Assembly: GCA_003244055.1 (NCBI GenBank)
Contig: QHBZ01000365.1
Location: 1 to 52,731, forward strand
From: Pseudonocardiales bacterium
Lineage (GTDB): Bacteria > Actinomycetota > Actinomycetes > Mycobacteriales > Pseudonocardiaceae
DNA length: 52,731 nucleotides
Reading direction: 5' to 3'
Both the position numbers and the translations under genes were made by a program. The notes below the pieces were generated by a model. The model made no database searches. It was not told the DNA's origin and saw nothing but the letters and a program-made list of their open reading frames with translations. Positions 1 through 10,851 of this stretch are shown in pieces; positions within the stretch are counted from its first letter, which is position 1; every line of letters starts with the position of its first letter.

Positions 1-933
1 GACAAGACCGGCACCGTGACCACCGGCCAGATGTCGCTGGTCGACGTGCACCTGGTGGACAGCACAGTCGAGGGACTCGACGAGGCGGAGGTGCTGCGCC
101 TGGCCGGTGCGGTGGAGAACGCCTCGGAGCACCCCATCGCCGCCGCCGTCGCCCGCGGTGCGGCTGACCGGGTCGGGCAGCTTCCCGCCGTCGAGGAGTT
201 CACCAACATTGAAGGTCTCGGCGTGCAGGGTGTCGTGGACGGGCACGCCGTGCTCGTCGGGCGGTCGACGCTGCTGGAGCAGTGGAGCCAGCCGCTCCCC
301 CCCGACCTGGCCGCGGCCAAGAACGTGGCCGAGGAGCAGGGCCAGACCGCGGTCGCGGTCGCCATCGACGGCGTCGCCCGCGCGGTGCTGGTGGTCGCCG
401 ACACCGTCAAGCCCACCTCGGCTCAGGCCATCGCCCAGCTGCGCGCGCTTGGGCTGACCCCGGTCCTGCTCACCGGCGACAACACCGCCGTCGCCCACGC
501 CGTCGCCGCCCAAGTCGGTATCGATGAGGTGATCGCCGAGGTCCTGCCCGCGGGCAAGGTCGAGGTGGTCAAACGGTTGCAGGCACAGGGCAAGGTCGTG
601 GCGATGGTCGGTGACGGGGTCAATGACGCCGCTGCTCTGGCTCAGGCCGATCTCGGCTTGGCGATGGGTACCGGCACCGACGTGGCGATCGAGGCCAGCG
701 ACATCACCCTGGTCCGCGGGGACCTGCGTGCCGCGGCGGACGCGATCCGGCTGTCCCGCCGCACGCTGCGCACGATCAAGGTCAACCTGTTCTGGGCCTT
801 CGCCTACAACGTCGCCGCCTTGCCCCTGGCTGCCGCTGGGCTGCTCAATCCGATGCTCGCCGGCGCCGCGATGGCGTTCAGCTCGATGTTCGTGGTGACC
901 AACAGCCTGCGCCTACGCCGGTTCGCAAAATAA
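1..933 (+). CDS. Heavy-metal P-type ATPase, C-terminal part (cut by window edge)
   Basis: The reading frame is open from base 1, which begins with the phosphorylation motif DKTGT, so the gene starts upstream and only the P/N domains and last membrane helices are seen. The SEHPIA motif of the P1B nucleotide domain, TGDN, and the hinge motif [20 protein letters not shown] are all present, followed by two C-terminal membrane segments ending in NSLRLRRF. These features fit a copper-exporting P1B ATPase of the CopA/CtpV kind. The metal-selecting CPx motif lies outside the window, so the substrate cannot be fixed. The devR-like gene follows 117 bases later on the same strand. Confidence 0.9.
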   Translation, partial: DKTGTVTTGQMSLVDVHLVDSTVEGLDEAEVLRLAGAVENASEHPIAAAVARGAADRVGQLPAVEEFTNIEGLGVQGVVDGHAVLVGRSTLLEQWSQPLPPDLAAAKNVAEEQGQTAVAVAIDGVARAVLVVADTVKPTSAQAIAQLRALGLTPVLLTGDNTAVAHAVAAQVGIDEVIAEVLPAGKVEVVKRLQAQGKVVAMVGDGVNDAAALAQADLGLAMGTGTDVAIEASDITLVRGDLRAAADAIRLSRRTLRTIKVNLFWAFAYNVAALPLAAAGLLNPMLAGAAMAFSSMFVVTNSLRLRRFAK

Positions 934-1050
934 GCCGGTGACCAGCCCGCTCCGCAACGCGCAAGCAAACCGGCCGCCAGCCGCGAGCGCTCGGCGTCGG
1001 TGTGCTCTGCTGGGTAACCTCGCCCCGGGGGATATGAGGAGGACTGCGCG

Positions 1051-1713
1051 GTGAGCATCTCGGTATTCCTGCTGGATGACCACGAGATCGTCCGGCGCGG
1101 CATCGCCCAACTCCTCGAAACCGAGGACGACATCCACATCGTCGGTGAAGCCGGCACCGCCGCCCAAGCCCTCGCCCGCATCCCCGCGCTGCGTCCCGAT
1201 GTCGCCATCCTCGACGTCCGGCTCCCCGACGGTGATGGGGTCACCGTCTGCCGCGACATCCGCTCCACGGTTGAACCCCCGCCCGCCTGCCTCATGCTCA
1301 CCTCCTACCCCGACGACGAAGCCCTCTTCGGCGCCATCATGGCCGGAGCCGCCGGCTACCTGCTCAAACAGGTCACGGGCGTTGATCTCACCGGCGCCGT
1401 CCGCACCATGGCGGCCGGCGGCTCTCTGCTCGACCCCAAAGCCACCGCCCTGGTCCTGGAGCGACTCCGCACCGGCACCGACCCCACCGACCCGCGCTAT
1501 GACTCACTGAGCCCCCAGGAACAACGCATCCTCGGTCTGATCGCCGACGGCCTCACCAACCGCCAGATCGGCGCGCAGATGTATCTCGCGGAGAAAACCG
1601 TCAAGAACTACGTCTCCTCCCTGCTGCACAAACTCGGCTTCACCCGCCGGACCGGAGCCGCCGTCTACGCCACCGAACGCCGGCACGCAAGCGACCGGGC
1701 CGACCCACGCTGA
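1051..1713 (+). CDS. devR: DevR/DosR-like response regulator (NarL/FixJ family)
   Basis: The 220-residue protein has a receiver domain with acidic pocket D9/D10, phospho-acceptor D55, T84/S85 and K106, then a LuxR-type helix-turn-helix from about residue 150 to 210. The recognition-helix string LAEKTVKNYVS is the one found in mycobacterial DosR and carries the DNA-contacting Lys/Asn residues. The family activates dormancy genes under hypoxia, NO or CO. The GTG start has an AGGAGG-type ribosome site about 10 bases upstream. No sensor kinase is adjacent: the matching DevS-like kinase is about 22 kb away. A deleted copy of this locus lies at 20513-20620. Confidence 0.9.
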   Translation: MSISVFLLDDHEIVRRGIAQLLETEDDIHIVGEAGTAAQALARIPALRPDVAILDVRLPDGDGVTVCRDIRSTVEPPPACLMLTSYPDDEALFGAIMAGAAGYLLKQVTGVDLTGAVRTMAAGGSLLDPKATALVLERLRTGTDPTDPRYDSLSPQEQRILGLIADGLTNRQIGAQMYLAEKTVKNYVSSLLHKLGFTRRTGAAVYATERRHASDRADPR

Positions 1714-1726
1714 GACGGCGTGACGC

Positions 1727-1954
1727 TCATCCGGCGATGGCCGGGTCGGCGAACCGGACCGCGGTAACCCCGATCACCGCCCCGGCGATCAGCTGTGTGG
1801 TGTGCCGCTGCACCGAGTCAGATTCCTCACCGATCAGGGTTACCTCACCAGCCACCACGGTGACCTCCCAATGGCCGAAGCCGACCTCGTGCTGCCCAAG
1901 TCCCCACAACCCCTGCTCACCGCCCCGATCGGAAGCATCGTGAACGAACCGCAC
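1727..1954 (-). pseudogene. Possible BON-domain protein remnant
   Basis: A 75-codon minus-strand frame ends with a segment like the end of BON domains: V-V-A-G-E-V-T-L-I-G followed about 20 residues later by GVTAVR. BON domains often form the C-terminus of CBS-domain stress proteins, but no CBS domain is found upstream. There is no convincing ribosome site at the GTG, so a truncated remnant is more likely than a working gene. It converges on the devR-like gene. An ordinary shadow frame cannot be excluded. Confidence 0.3.
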
Positions 1955-2023
1955 ACGTGTTGAGAGTAAGGGACGGGGGCGTAGATCCGTCGGTTCAGGC
2001 TGTGCCTTCCGGTGACCGGCGGC

Positions 2024-2037
2024 GGGACTTAATCCTC
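2024..2037. promoter_or_regulatory. Candidate DosR-like box upstream of SHOCT gene
   Basis: GGGACTTAATCCTC matches the left half of the mycobacterial DosR consensus (GGGACTWWAGTCCC core) well, with an imperfect right half. It lies about 90 bases before the SHOCT gene start. Confidence 0.4.
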
Positions 2038-2129
2038 TCGTCGGGGGGCAGCTATACGACCGAGACTGCAGGTAGGGGAACGCGGACCATGTCACGTTCG
2101 CGGGCTCACCTGGAATCTGGAGGAAACCG

Positions 2130-2390
2130 ATGTTCTGGTATAGCAATGGGACCAACGGCTGGGGATATGCGCTGATGACGGTAAGCATGGTCGCGTTCTG
2201 GGGGTTGGTGATCTTCAGTGTCACCACCTGGATGCGCTATCCCGCCCGCGGTGAACAGAGGTCAACCCCTGTGGGCGCGCAACGGCTGACACCCGAGGAA
2301 GTGCTCGCCGCGCGGTTCGCCCGCGGGGAGATCGACGAGCAGGAGTACCGCCAGCGGCGAGATGCGCTGCACGGGGAACCAGCCCGATGA
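2130..2390 (+). CDS. Small membrane protein with SHOCT domain (copy 1)
   Basis: The 86-residue protein starts MFWYSNGTNGWGYALM, has one strong membrane helix (about residues 12-34), and ends in a SHOCT motif (about 54-82: LTPEEVLAARFARGEIDEQEYRQR). SHOCT domains are short C-terminal modules seen on many bacterial membrane proteins and are thought to mediate oligomerisation. GGAGGAAA gives a good ribosome site 5 bases before the ATG. A clear paralogue sits at 31337-31591 beside another copper ATPase, so this protein probably accompanies metal pumps. A candidate DosR-like box lies upstream. Confidence 0.85.
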   Translation: MFWYSNGTNGWGYALMTVSMVAFWGLVIFSVTTWMRYPARGEQRSTPVGAQRLTPEEVLAARFARGEIDEQEYRQRRDALHGEPAR

Positions 2391-2592
2391 TCAAAAACTG
2401 GGGCCCGGACCACTGACGCGTCTGACCTCGAATGGGTGCCGCGCGACGACCGCAGCGCTGGTCGCCGCGCGGTGCCGCGGCGGTCTTCGGGGCTCCGGAA
2501 CTCGCCGGTGCCCGGGTAGCACTCTCGTCGCCGGAGCGGGGAAGGCGTCGTCCTGGAAATCGCCACCCTGGCGTTGCCCGGCCACTGGGGGC

Positions 2593-2607
2593 GGGACTTA
2601 GGACCCT
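2593..2607. promoter_or_regulatory. Candidate DosR-like box upstream of pspA
   Basis: GGGACTTAGGACCCT is close to the DosR palindrome GGGACTWWAGTCCC. It lies 104 bases before the pspA start, within the 320-base stretch 2391-2710, which otherwise holds no convincing gene. Confidence 0.5.
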
Positions 2608-2710
2608 GGGTGGGAAGCCCCTTCGGCTCTGCACCATCTCTGTCCGGCGAGGCGAAGCTGGAGAAGTAGGGCACAGAACCCGGCACTGCCCGAAAGGACG
2701 TGTGTGCACG

Positions 2711-3412
2711 ATGAGTATCGCTCGCCGCCTGGCCCTGTTGTTCAGGGCGAAGGCGAACACAGCGTTGGACCGCGCGGAGGATCCCCGGGAGATCCTCGAC
2801 TATTCCTATGAGCGCCAGACAGAAATGCTGGCCAAGGTGCGTCGGGGGGTGGCCGATGTGGCCACCAGCCGCAAACGTGTCGAGCTGCAGATCCGCCAGG
2901 CTCAGCAGGTCGCTGACCGGCTCCAGGGACAGGCCACCCAGGCAGTCCATGCGGGGCAGGACGCACTGGCCCGCGAGGCGTTGACCCGCCGCGCCGCGGC
3001 GCTGGCCCCGATCTCGGAGTTGCAACCCCAGGCGGACGCACTGAAGTCCGAAGAGGACAAGCTCACCCTCGGCGCGCAACGGCTGCAATCCAAGGTGGAG
3101 GCGTTTCGCACCCGCAAGGAAACCATCAAAGCCACCTACACTGCCGCCGAGGCCCAGAGCCGCATCGGTGAGGCCGTCTCCGGGATCTCCGAGGAGATGG
3201 GTGATGTGGGCATGGCGATACGACGGGTCGAGGAGCTGAGCACACTCGACACCAGGCTGTTACAGGCGGTGGACGCCGACGACGCCGAGACGTTCAGCTC
3301 CGCACTGGGCGAGTTCCTCAGCGCTGTCGAGCAACTGGGAAAGCCGCTTCCCGACAGCGCGCTTGTCCCCTCCGAACTCGTACTCCCGGCCCGGGACGCC
3401 GACCTGGGGTGA
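2711..3412 (+). CDS. pspA: PspA/IM30-family membrane stress protein
   Basis: The 233-residue protein begins with the amphipathic helix typical of PspA (MSIARRLALLFRAKAN), followed by the family hallmark around DRAEDPREILDYSYERQ and long coiled-coil helices to about residue 200. PspA proteins bind stressed cytoplasmic membrane from the inside and help keep the proton gradient. I chose ATG 2711 because it gives the conserved N-terminus and has GAAAGGA upstream. htpX and a broken pspAB follow on the same strand, the actinobacterial Psp gene order. The DosR-like box upstream suggests induction with the dormancy genes. Confidence 0.9.
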   Translation: MSIARRLALLFRAKANTALDRAEDPREILDYSYERQTEMLAKVRRGVADVATSRKRVELQIRQAQQVADRLQGQATQAVHAGQDALAREALTRRAAALAPISELQPQADALKSEEDKLTLGAQRLQSKVEAFRTRKETIKATYTAAEAQSRIGEAVSGISEEMGDVGMAIRRVEELSTLDTRLLQAVDADDAETFSSALGEFLSAVEQLGKPLPDSALVPSELVLPARDADLG

Positions 3413-3451
3413 GGTTCGAGCGATGCTGGGCAACGACGGCTTCATCCCCGG

Positions 3452-4366
3452 GTGAGCGCGATGCGGACCCGATTCCGGCCCGACCACCAGCTCATCACCA
3501 GGATGCTGCTCACCACCTTCCTGCTCGGGTTGGTGTACGTGGTGTTCATCGCCGCGCTCATCGTCCTGATCAAGTCTTTCGTCGTTGTCGTGCTGATCGC
3601 CGGACTGTTTTTGGGTGCGCAGTTCTGGTTCTCCGATCGGATCGCCCTGTACGCCATGCAGGCCCGCATCGTCACCCCCGAGCAGCAACCCCAGCTGCAC
3701 GGGATCCTCGACCGGTTGTGCGCGACCGCGGACATGCCCAAGCCGCGGGTGGCGGTCGCCGACACCGACCTGCCCAACGCGTTCGCCACCGGCCGCAGCA
3801 CCCGCCGCGCCGTGTTGTGCGTCACCACCGGTCTGATGCGGCGGCTGGACACCGAGGAACTCGAAGGCGTGCTCGCGCACGAACTGTCTCACGTCGCACA
3901 CCGCGACGTGGTCGTGATGACCGTCGCCTCCTTCCTCGGCGTCCTGGCCGGGCTCGTGGCCCGCTTCGCGTTCTACTCCAGCCTCTTCGGTGGCCAGGGA
4001 CGACGCGACGGCCGCAACGGTGACAGCACCTTCGTGCTGATCCTGGCCGTGATGGCCGTCTCCGCCGCCGTATACGCGATCAGTTTCCTGCTCATCCGGG
4101 CCTTGTCGCGCTACCGGGAACTGGCCGCGGACCGGGCGGGCGCGATGCTCACCGGCCGCCCGTCCGCGCTCGCCTCGGCGTTGACGAAGGTCAGCGGCGA
4201 GATCCGGAAGATCCCCACCCGCGATCTGCGGGCCGCCGAGGCGTTCAACGCGTTCTTCTTCGCCCCCGCGCTCGGGCCCGGTGTCAGCCTGTCCAGTCTG
4301 CTGTCCACCCACCCCACCCTGGAAAAGCGGCTAGACCAACTGGCCAAAATGTCCACCCAACTCTAA
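3452..4366 (+). CDS. htpX: HtpX-like M48 zinc metallopeptidase
   Basis: The 304-residue membrane peptidase has two N-terminal membrane helices (about 18-60), the zinc motif HELSH at 143-147, two further helices after it, and the third-ligand region RELAADRAG. HtpX degrades misfolded membrane proteins at the cytoplasmic face. It lies 39 bases after pspA and 14 bases before pspAB, fitting a membrane-quality-control operon. GTG 3452 is taken as start; ATG 3461 in the same frame is equally possible. Confidence 0.92.
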   Translation: MSAMRTRFRPDHQLITRMLLTTFLLGLVYVVFIAALIVLIKSFVVVVLIAGLFLGAQFWFSDRIALYAMQARIVTPEQQPQLHGILDRLCATADMPKPRVAVADTDLPNAFATGRSTRRAVLCVTTGLMRRLDTEELEGVLAHELSHVAHRDVVVMTVASFLGVLAGLVARFAFYSSLFGGQGRRDGRNGDSTFVLILAVMAVSAAVYAISFLLIRALSRYRELAADRAGAMLTGRPSALASALTKVSGEIRKIPTRDLRAAEAFNAFFFAPALGPGVSLSSLLSTHPTLEKRLDQLAKMSTQL

Positions 4367-4380
4367 GAGAGGGCCAAGCG

Positions 4381-4957
4381 ATGGGGTTCATCGACATCCT
4401 GCTCGGCCGCACGAAACCGGTGGAACCCGATCTCGATGTGCTCTTCGCCATTCCGAGGGCCGCCTACACCCTGCAGGCCGCCCTCGGGATGGCACCCACC
4501 GGCATCGGCGCGGTCTGCTACAAAGCCGCCGAAGGCGCAGCCTCGGGCAGGCCCTGGCCGATGCCGGTGCTCTGCTCGACCTCGAGCACACCACCGAGGT
4601 CACAGTCAGCCAGGACGAGTACGGGTTCACCTGGATCACCTGCCACCAGTCCACTGTAGACCTCCCCGCGCCGCTGACCCAGCTGCACGCGGTCAACACC
4701 ACCCTCACCGACGCCGGCTTCGGACCGTCCCTGCTGTGCACGGTCATCGGATTCACCGCGCAGGCCTCAGGCGACCCCCGACGCCTCGGGTTGGTCTACT
4801 TGTTCAAGCGGGGAACCGTGTACCCGTTCGCGCCGACCGGCGCGCAACAACGAGACACCGCACTGGAGATGCAGGTCCGCGCGAACTCACCAGCGATCTC
4901 CCCATCGAGTCGGATCTCGAGCGGTGGTTTCCGCTCTGGAACGCGCCCGTGCCCTGA
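4381..4957 (+). pseudogene. pspAB: pspAB (PspA-associated protein), two frameshifts
   Basis: Read in one frame the product stops early, but three successive frames together give an almost full PspAB-like protein. The start MGFIDILLGRTKPVEPDLD is in frame 1 (4381 to about 4540). The middle (LADAGALLDLEHTTEV to LVYLFKRGTVYPFAPTG) is in frame 3 (about 4545-4880). The end (SDLPIESDLERWFPLWNAP) is in frame 2, stopping at 4957. Each change fits a one-base loss. PspAB is found after htpX in actinobacterial Psp clusters; its biochemical role is not known. The tail overlaps the convergent GH65 gene by 71 bases. Sequencing error is an alternative to real decay. Confidence 0.8.
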
Positions 4958-7420
4958 CCGGGTGGTGGGGCAGGGTGACGTTGTGCACGTCCCCGGGGCG
5001 CAGGGTGATGGTCTGGTCGGCGATCTGGATGCGGATCGGGGCGGCGGTGCCGGGTGCGAGGCGTAGCTGGAGTCGGTGTGGGGTGATGTCCACGTGCACC
5101 GGTTGGCCGCGGTAGAGCATTTCGAAGGCCGCCCGGGACAGCTCCGGGGGCAGGTCGGGGTTGAGCCAGAGCATCCCGTCGCGGGTCTGCAGGCCGCTGT
5201 AGCAGCGCAGCACTAGGTCCACGGTGCCGGCCATCGCACCCAGGTGCACCCCCTCGCGGGTGGTGCCGCCTTGGCTGTCGGTGAGGTCGCTGTCCAGGGC
5301 TTGGGTGAACAGCGACCAGGAGCCGGGTCGGTCGACGCGGGCCAGCACCCAGGAGTGAACCAGCCGGCACAGCGTGGAGCCGTGGCTGCTGCGGTCGAGG
5401 TAGAACGCGACGGTGCGGCGGATGGTGTCGGGTTCCAGGGGGTAGCCGAGGTGGTCGAACACCTCGCGTAGCTCCTCGGCGGAGAGCAGGTAGAACAGCA
5501 TCAGCACGTCGGCCTGCTTCGAGGCCCGGTAGTTGTTGGTGCTGTCGCCCTCGGCGGCGAGGATGAGGTCCAGGCGCCCGATCCGGTCGTAGCGAGTCTG
5601 GTAGTGGGCTCAGTCGAGTTCGGGGAGCCGCTCGTAGCCGGCGAACTGGCTGATCACCCCGTCGGCGTGAAACGCCACCCGCAGCCGAGCCCGGATCTGG
5701 TCCCAGTGCTCGGTCTCGCCCGGCGCCAGCGCGAGCCGGTCCCACAGCGGGTCGCAGTCGTGGCCCTGGAGCAGGTACACGGTGTCCAGGGCGCGTCGCA
5801 GGGTCCAGGCGGTGAGCACGTTGGTGTAGGCATTGGTTTGCAGCCCGTGGCCGGGGGCGTCGGGGTAGCCGTCGTGGAACTCATCAGGCCCCATCACCCC
5901 GGTGATGTCATACCGGTCGGTGCCCGGGTCGTAGCTGGTGAGGCTGGTGAAGTACCGGGCCACTTCCACCAGCAGCTCCGCGCCCTCCTCGATGAGGTAG
6001 GCCAGGTCGTCGGTGGCCTGGTAGTACTGCCACACGCTGTAGGCCACGGCCAGCCCGACGTGGCGCTGGCGCCGTGAGTTGTCGGGCATCCAGGCCCCGG
6101 CGTGGGGATTCCACAACTCGGTGGGGGTTTCTTCCCGCCCGTCGCTGCCGCTCTGCCAGGGAAACATCGCACCAGGGTGGCCGGCGTCGCGGGCGGCGCC
6201 CCGGGCCTGATCGAGTCGGCGGTAGCGGTAGCGCAGCAGGTCCCGGGTCAGCTCGGGGCGGCGCAGGGTGAGCATCGGGTAGACGAACAGCTCATCCCAG
6301 AACACGTGTCCGCGGTAGCCCTCGCCGTGCAGCCCGCGGGCGGGTACCCCCGCATCGAGATCGGGACCGGCCCCGGACACTGTCTGCAGCACGTGGAAGA
6401 CGTGCAGGTTGAGCGTGAGGGCTTGGCGTTCGCCGGCCGCGACGTCGAGCCCGAACCGTTCCCACAGCCGCTGCCAGGCCCGCTCGTGGGCGGTGAGCAG
6501 GCCTGGAATGTCCGGGGCCCGAGCCAGGTGGGCGCGGGCGCCTAAGGCTGGGGTGGATTGGGCCCGGTCTCGGGAGGTGGCCACCGCGACGACCTTCTCC
6601 ACCGTGACCGACCTTCCGGGGGTGATCGCCAGGTCGAACTCGTGGGCGACCAGGCCGGGTTCGGTGACCAACCGGCGCACACCGGGATCGGTGCCGCCGC
6701 CGTCGCGGTGGACCCGGGTGCGGGCAGCCATCGCGATGCGCACCTGGGAGGCACTCGTGGCCACCTCGAGGAGCACCGTCTCAGCGTCAACGGCCTGCTC
6801 ACCGAGCGGCACAAGATGCCGGTCGGTGAGGCGCCGGTCGTCGATGACGTTGTGGTTGCGCACTCGGGCGTCGAGGGCGGCGCGCACGGTCAGGGTGCCC
6901 GTCCAGTCCTGGGCCGCCACGGTGGTCTGCTGCGCGGCCAGGTGCACGGCGGCCTGCGACACCAGTCGGGTGGAGGTGATCCGGGTGGTCCGCCCGGCGG
7001 TGTCGCGGTAGCGCACGGTGCGGGTCAGCACCCCGCGGCGCAGGTCGAGCTGCTGGTGATAGGTGAGCAGCTCCGCTGTGGCCGCAGTGAGCCAGGGGTC
7101 ATCGCCGATGCGGACCTGCACCGGAATCCAGTTCGGGGCGTTGACCAGGTGCTCGGTCTCCACTGTGCGATCGGCCAGGTCGCTGGGCACCCGGTTGTAG
7201 ACCCCGGCCAGGTAGGTGCCGGGGTAGTGCACGTCGTCATCGGCGGCCTCGGGGGCGGCCCCGCGGGTGCCCCAGTACCCTTGCCCAGGGTGCACAGCGC
7301 CTCCCGGGTCCCCTCCCGAGCGGGGTCGAAGCCGTCATAGCTGAGCAGCCAGGGGCTGCCCGCGCTTCTCGCACCGCCACACCAGCTCGGGTTCTCGGGC
7401 ATCAGTAGGGCCAGGTCCAC
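4887..7420 (-). pseudogene. GH65 glycoside phosphorylase/hydrolase, frameshift plus nonsense codon
   Basis: Three minus-strand pieces together encode a family 65 enzyme of the trehalose/maltose/kojibiose phosphorylase kind. The N-terminal part (from ATG 7420, with LSYDGFDPAREGTREALCTLG) runs into the next piece only after a one-base shift near 7280. The central part keeps HVFWDELFVYP and the catalytic-acid region GVMGPDEFHDGY. At 5610-5612 a TGA replaces an expected Trp codon (the order around it is PELD-stop-AHYQTRYD), and the frame stays open after it to 4887. GH65 enzymes split alpha-glucosides with phosphate, which could feed sugar phosphates to the adjacent phosphoketolase. Its first 19 bases overlap the end of that gene. 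Confidence 0.82.
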
Positions 7421-9843
7421 TGGCTGATGGCCGGGTCGTCCTCGCCGTGGGTGCGGGTGTAGGCGCGGGCGGCCAGTCGGGCGTCGACCATCTGCTGGCG
7501 CAGGTGCGCGGCGGCCGCGCCGAGGGAGGGGACCCGGTCGATCACGTCGATGACCAGGTGGAAGCGGTCCAGGTCGTTGAGCGTGACGATGTCGAAGGGG
7601 GTGGTGGTGGTGCCCTCTTCCTTGTAGCCGCGGACGTGGATGTTGGCGTGGTTGGTGCGCGCGTAGGTGAGCCGGTGGATCAGCGACGGGTAGCCGTGGT
7701 AGGCGAAGATGACGGGCCGGTCCGGGGTGAACAGTGCGTCGAACTGGGCGTCGGGCAGTCCGTGTGGGTGTTCGGTGGCGGGCTCCAGGCGCATCAGGTC
7801 CACGACGTTGACGACCCGGACCCGCAACGTGGGCAGGTGCGCGCGCAGCAACGCCGCCGCGGCGAGGATCTCCAGGGTGGGGACGTCACCGGCGCAGGCC
7901 AGCACCACATCCGGCTGCTGGCCCTCATCGTTGCTGGCCCACTCCCAGATGCCCAGCCCACGGGTGCAGTGCGCCACCGCTTGGCCCATGCTCAGGTAGG
8001 ACAGCGCGGGCTGCTTGCCGGCGATGATGAGGTTGACGTACTGGCGGCTGCGCAGGCAGTGGTCGGCCACCGAGAGCAGGGTGTTCGCGTCCGGCGGCAG
8101 GTACACCCGCACGATCGCGGCCTTCTTGTTCACCAGGTGATCGATGAACCCGGGATCCTGGTGGGAGAACCCGTTGTGGTCCTGGCGCCACACGTGGCTG
8201 GTCAACAGGTAGTTCAACGACGCGATCGGACGCCGCCAGCCGATACCGTTGGTGACCTTCAACCACTTGGCGTGCTGGTTGACCATCGAGTCGACGATGT
8301 GGATGAACGCCTCGTAGCAGGAGAACATGCCGTGCCGCCCGGTCAGCAGGTAGCCCTCCAACCAGCCCTGGCACAGGTGCTCGGAGAGCACCTCCATGAC
8401 CCGACCCGACCGGGCGAGGTGCTCGTCGGTGGGCAGCGCCTCGCCCTGCCAGACCCGGTCGGTGGTCTCGAACACCGCCCCGAGCCGGTTGCTGGCGGTC
8501 TCATCCGGGCCCATCAACCGGAAGGTGTCGGGGTTGTCGCGGATCACGTCGCGCAGGAACGTGCCGAGCACCCGGGTCGCCTCCGCCTGCGTGGTGCCCG
8601 GCGCGTCCACCGCCACCGCGTACTGCTGGAAGTCGGGCAGCCGCAGCGGTGCCAGCAGGCTCCCGCCGTTGGTGTGCGGGTTCGCGCTCATCCGCCGCGG
8701 CCCAGTCGGGGCTAGGGCGGCGAGCTCGGGTATCAGGGTGCCGGCGTCGTCGAACAGCTCCTCGGGGTGGTAGCTGCGCAGCCACTCCTGCAGCTGGGCC
8801 AGGTGCTCGGGGTTTGTGCGCACCTCGGCAAGTGGCACCTGGTGGGCGCGCCAGGTGCCCTCGCTCGGTTTGCCGTCCACCATCTTCGGTCCGGTCCACC
8901 CCTTCGGGGTCGCCAGCACGATCAGCGGCCACCGCGGCCGCGTCGTGGCCCCCTCCACGCGGGCGGCGCACTGGATCCGGGTGATCTCGGTGACCGCGTC
9001 ATCAAGAGCTTGGGCGAGCTGCTGGTGCACCCGGGCCGGGTCGTCCCCGGTGACCCGGTAGACCCGGTGCCCGTAGCCCTCGAGCAGGGCGTCGAGTTCG
9101 GCGTCGGGGATCCGGGCCAGCACCGTCGGGTTGGCGATCTTGTAGCCGTTGAGGTGCAGGATCGGCAGCACCGCGCCGTCGCCCACCGGGTCGAGGAACT
9201 TGTTGCAATGCCAACTCGCCGCCAGCGGCCCGGTCTCGGCCTCCCCGTCCCCGACCACGCAGGCCACCAGCAGGTCGGGGTTGTCCAACGCCGCACCGTA
9301 GGCGTGTACCAGGGCGTAGCCCAGCTCGCCGCCCTCGTGGATCGACCCCGGCGTCTCCGGGGCGACGTGGCTGGGGATGCCGCCGGGGAAGGAGAACTGG
9401 CGGAACAGCCGGGCCAGCCCGGCGGTGTCGCGGCTGATGTCGGGGTAGACCTCGCTGTAGGTGCCCTCCAGGTAGGCGTTGGCGACGATCCCCGGCCCCC
9501 CGTGCCCGGGTCCGATCACATACATCGCGTTCAGCTGCCGCGCGGTGATCACCCGGTTCAAATGAGCGTAGAGCAGGTTCAGTCCCGGGGTGGTGCCCCA
9601 ATGCCCGAGCAGCCGCGGCTTGACGTGCGCGGCGCGCAGCGGCTCACCCAGCAACGGGTTGGCCAACAGGTAGATCTGGCCGACCGACAGGTAGTTCGCA
9701 GCCCGCCAGTACCCGTCGATAAGGCGCAACTCCCGCACCGACAACGGACCCGACCCCGGGGCCTCATCGGGACCGGTCGCACCTGACGAACCAGCCCCGA
9801 TGGGCGAAAGAGAACTCGAGGCAGCACCGGAGGTGATCGTCAT
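7402..9843 (-). CDS. xfp: D-xylulose-5-phosphate/D-fructose-6-phosphate phosphoketolase
   Basis: The 813-residue protein is full length for the thiamine-diphosphate phosphoketolase family. Hallmarks include [27 protein letters not shown], the [10 protein letters not shown] segment and [11 protein letters not shown] of the cofactor site. It splits xylulose-5-P or fructose-6-P with phosphate to acetyl phosphate plus glyceraldehyde-3-P or erythrose-4-P. Acetyl phosphate can yield ATP through an acetate kinase such as the one at 19071. The gene follows the EamA transporter by 12 bases and overlaps the start of GH65, so it sits inside a minus-strand operon. Confidence 0.95.
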   Translation of the reverse strand: MTITSGAASSSLSPIGAGSSGATGPDEAPGSGPLSVRELRLIDGYWRAANYLSVGQIYLLANPLLGEPLRAAHVKPRLLGHWGTTPGLNLLYAHLNRVITARQLNAMYVIGPGHGGPGIVANAYLEGTYSEVYPDISRDTAGLARLFRQFSFPGGIPSHVAPETPGSIHEGGELGYALVHAYGAALDNPDLLVACVVGDGEAETGPLAASWHCNKFLDPVGDGAVLPILHLNGYKIANPTVLARIPDAELDALLEGYGHRVYRVTGDDPARVHQQLAQALDDAVTEITRIQCAARVEGATTRPRWPLIVLATPKGWTGPKMVDGKPSEGTWRAHQVPLAEVRTNPEHLAQLQEWLRSYHPEELFDDAGTLIPELAALAPTGPRRMSANPHTNGGSLLAPLRLPDFQQYAVAVDAPGTTQAEATRVLGTFLRDVIRDNPDTFRLMGPDETASNRLGAVFETTDRVWQGEALPTDEHLARSGRVMEVLSEHLCQGWLEGYLLTGRHGMFSCYEAFIHIVDSMVNQHAKWLKVTNGIGWRRPIASLNYLLTSHVWRQDHNGFSHQDPGFIDHLVNKKAAIVRVYLPPDANTLLSVADHCLRSRQYVNLIIAGKQPALSYLSMGQAVAHCTRGLGIWEWASNDEGQQPDVVLACAGDVPTLEILAAAALLRAHLPTLRVRVVNVVDLMRLEPATEHPHGLPDAQFDALFTPDRPVIFAYHGYPSLIHRLTYARTNHANIHVRGYKEEGTTTTPFDIVTLNDLDRFHLVIDVIDRVPSLGAAAAHLRQQMVDARLAARAYTRTHGEDDPAISQWTWPY

Positions 9844-9855
9844 GGGTGGGCTCTC

Positions 9856-10851
9856 CTAGGGATCGGTGTGATGCTGGGTCGGATGGTGACGGGGCATCCC
9901 GGCGGCGGTGGGAGTGGTGCGGATCAGCGCCACGCCCATGCTGAGCAGGACCAGCGCGAGGCCGACCAGCGTCCACCCCGCCGGGCGCTCGGCGAGGACC
10001 ACGACCCCGAGCAGCAGCCCGAACACCGGCACCAGGAACATCCAGGCGGTCAGCGACGCGAGCGCGCAACGCTGGGTCTCCACGAACCAGGCCACCGACG
10101 CCGCTGCGGTCGCGACCAGGCCGAGAAACGCCAGCACCCCGATGAACCGGGGGGTCCAGTCGATGACGGGAGCGCCTTCGGTGAACACGGCGATGACCGC
10201 GAGCGCGGCACCGCCGATCAGGAAGTAGACGGCGCTGGCGACCAGGGCGTCGGCGCCGTGCAGGTGTCGCACCAGCAGCGTGCCGGTGGTCACCGCCACC
10301 GCCGACAGCAGCGACAGCAGCGCCCCGCTGCCACCGCCGCCGGGCAGCGCGACGATCACCAGCCCACCGAACCCGACGAGCAGGGCCAGCGCGGTGCGCC
10401 CGGAGAGCCGTTCGCCGTAGAACCACCAGGCGGGCAGCAAGATCAGCAGCGGCTGGGCGTTGGACAGCACCGCGGCCACCCCGGTTGACGCGCCCGCGAT
10501 GCCGGCGAACATCGCCCAGTAGGCCAGCGTGACGTTGACCAGCCCGAGCAGCCCGAGGCTGCCCCAGGTGCGCCACTCGCGGGGCAGCGGCCGGCGCTGC
10601 ACGAGGACGACCACGGCCAGCGCCGCCCCGCCGACCAGCGCCCGCAGTGCCGCGAACCACACCAGCGGGGCGTCGCGCAGTCCCCACTGCACCCCGATGA
10701 AACAGGCCGCCAACGCGGCCGTGATCCACAGCATCCGGGCCGGTCGCGGCCGCCCCGACATCCCGGTCGGGCGGGCGGAGGCCGTTGGCGGCACAGCCAC
10801 CGCCGGCCCGGGGGCGCTGTTCCGGGTGCCGCCCACGGCCGTCTCAGCCAC
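9856..10851 (-). CDS. EamA/DMT-family transporter
   Basis: The 331-residue protein has about ten hydrophobic helices after a Pro/Thr-rich N-terminus of about 40 residues, in the internal two-repeat pattern of EamA (drug/metabolite transporter) proteins. Typical segments are [29 protein letters not shown] and [16 protein letters not shown]. Members export metabolites or amino acids; the substrate cannot be told here. Its start overlaps the copper-type ATPase stop by 8 bases and its stop is 12 bases from xfp, so it is co-transcribed. A role in exporting an end product of the pathway is only a guess. Confidence 0.85.
   Translation of the reverse strand: MAETAVGGTRNSAPGPAVAVPPTASARPTGMSGRPRPARMLWITAALAACFIGVQWGLRDAPLVWFAALRALVGGAALAVVVLVQRRPLPREWRTWGSLGLLGLVNVTLAYWAMFAGIAGASTGVAAVLSNAQPLLILLPAWWFYGERLSGRTALALLVGFGGLVIVALPGGGGSGALLSLLSAVAVTTGTLLVRHLHGADALVASAVYFLIGGAALAVIAVFTEGAPVIDWTPRFIGVLAFLGLVATAAASVAWFVETQRCALASLTAWMFLVPVFGLLLGVVVLAERPAGWTLVGLALVLLSMGVALIRTTPTAAGMPRHHPTQHHTDP

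Noticed and set aside
7447-8715. Long plus-strand frames opposite phosphoketolase (also 8767-9786)
   Set aside because: The minus-strand phosphoketolase explains the coding signal fully.
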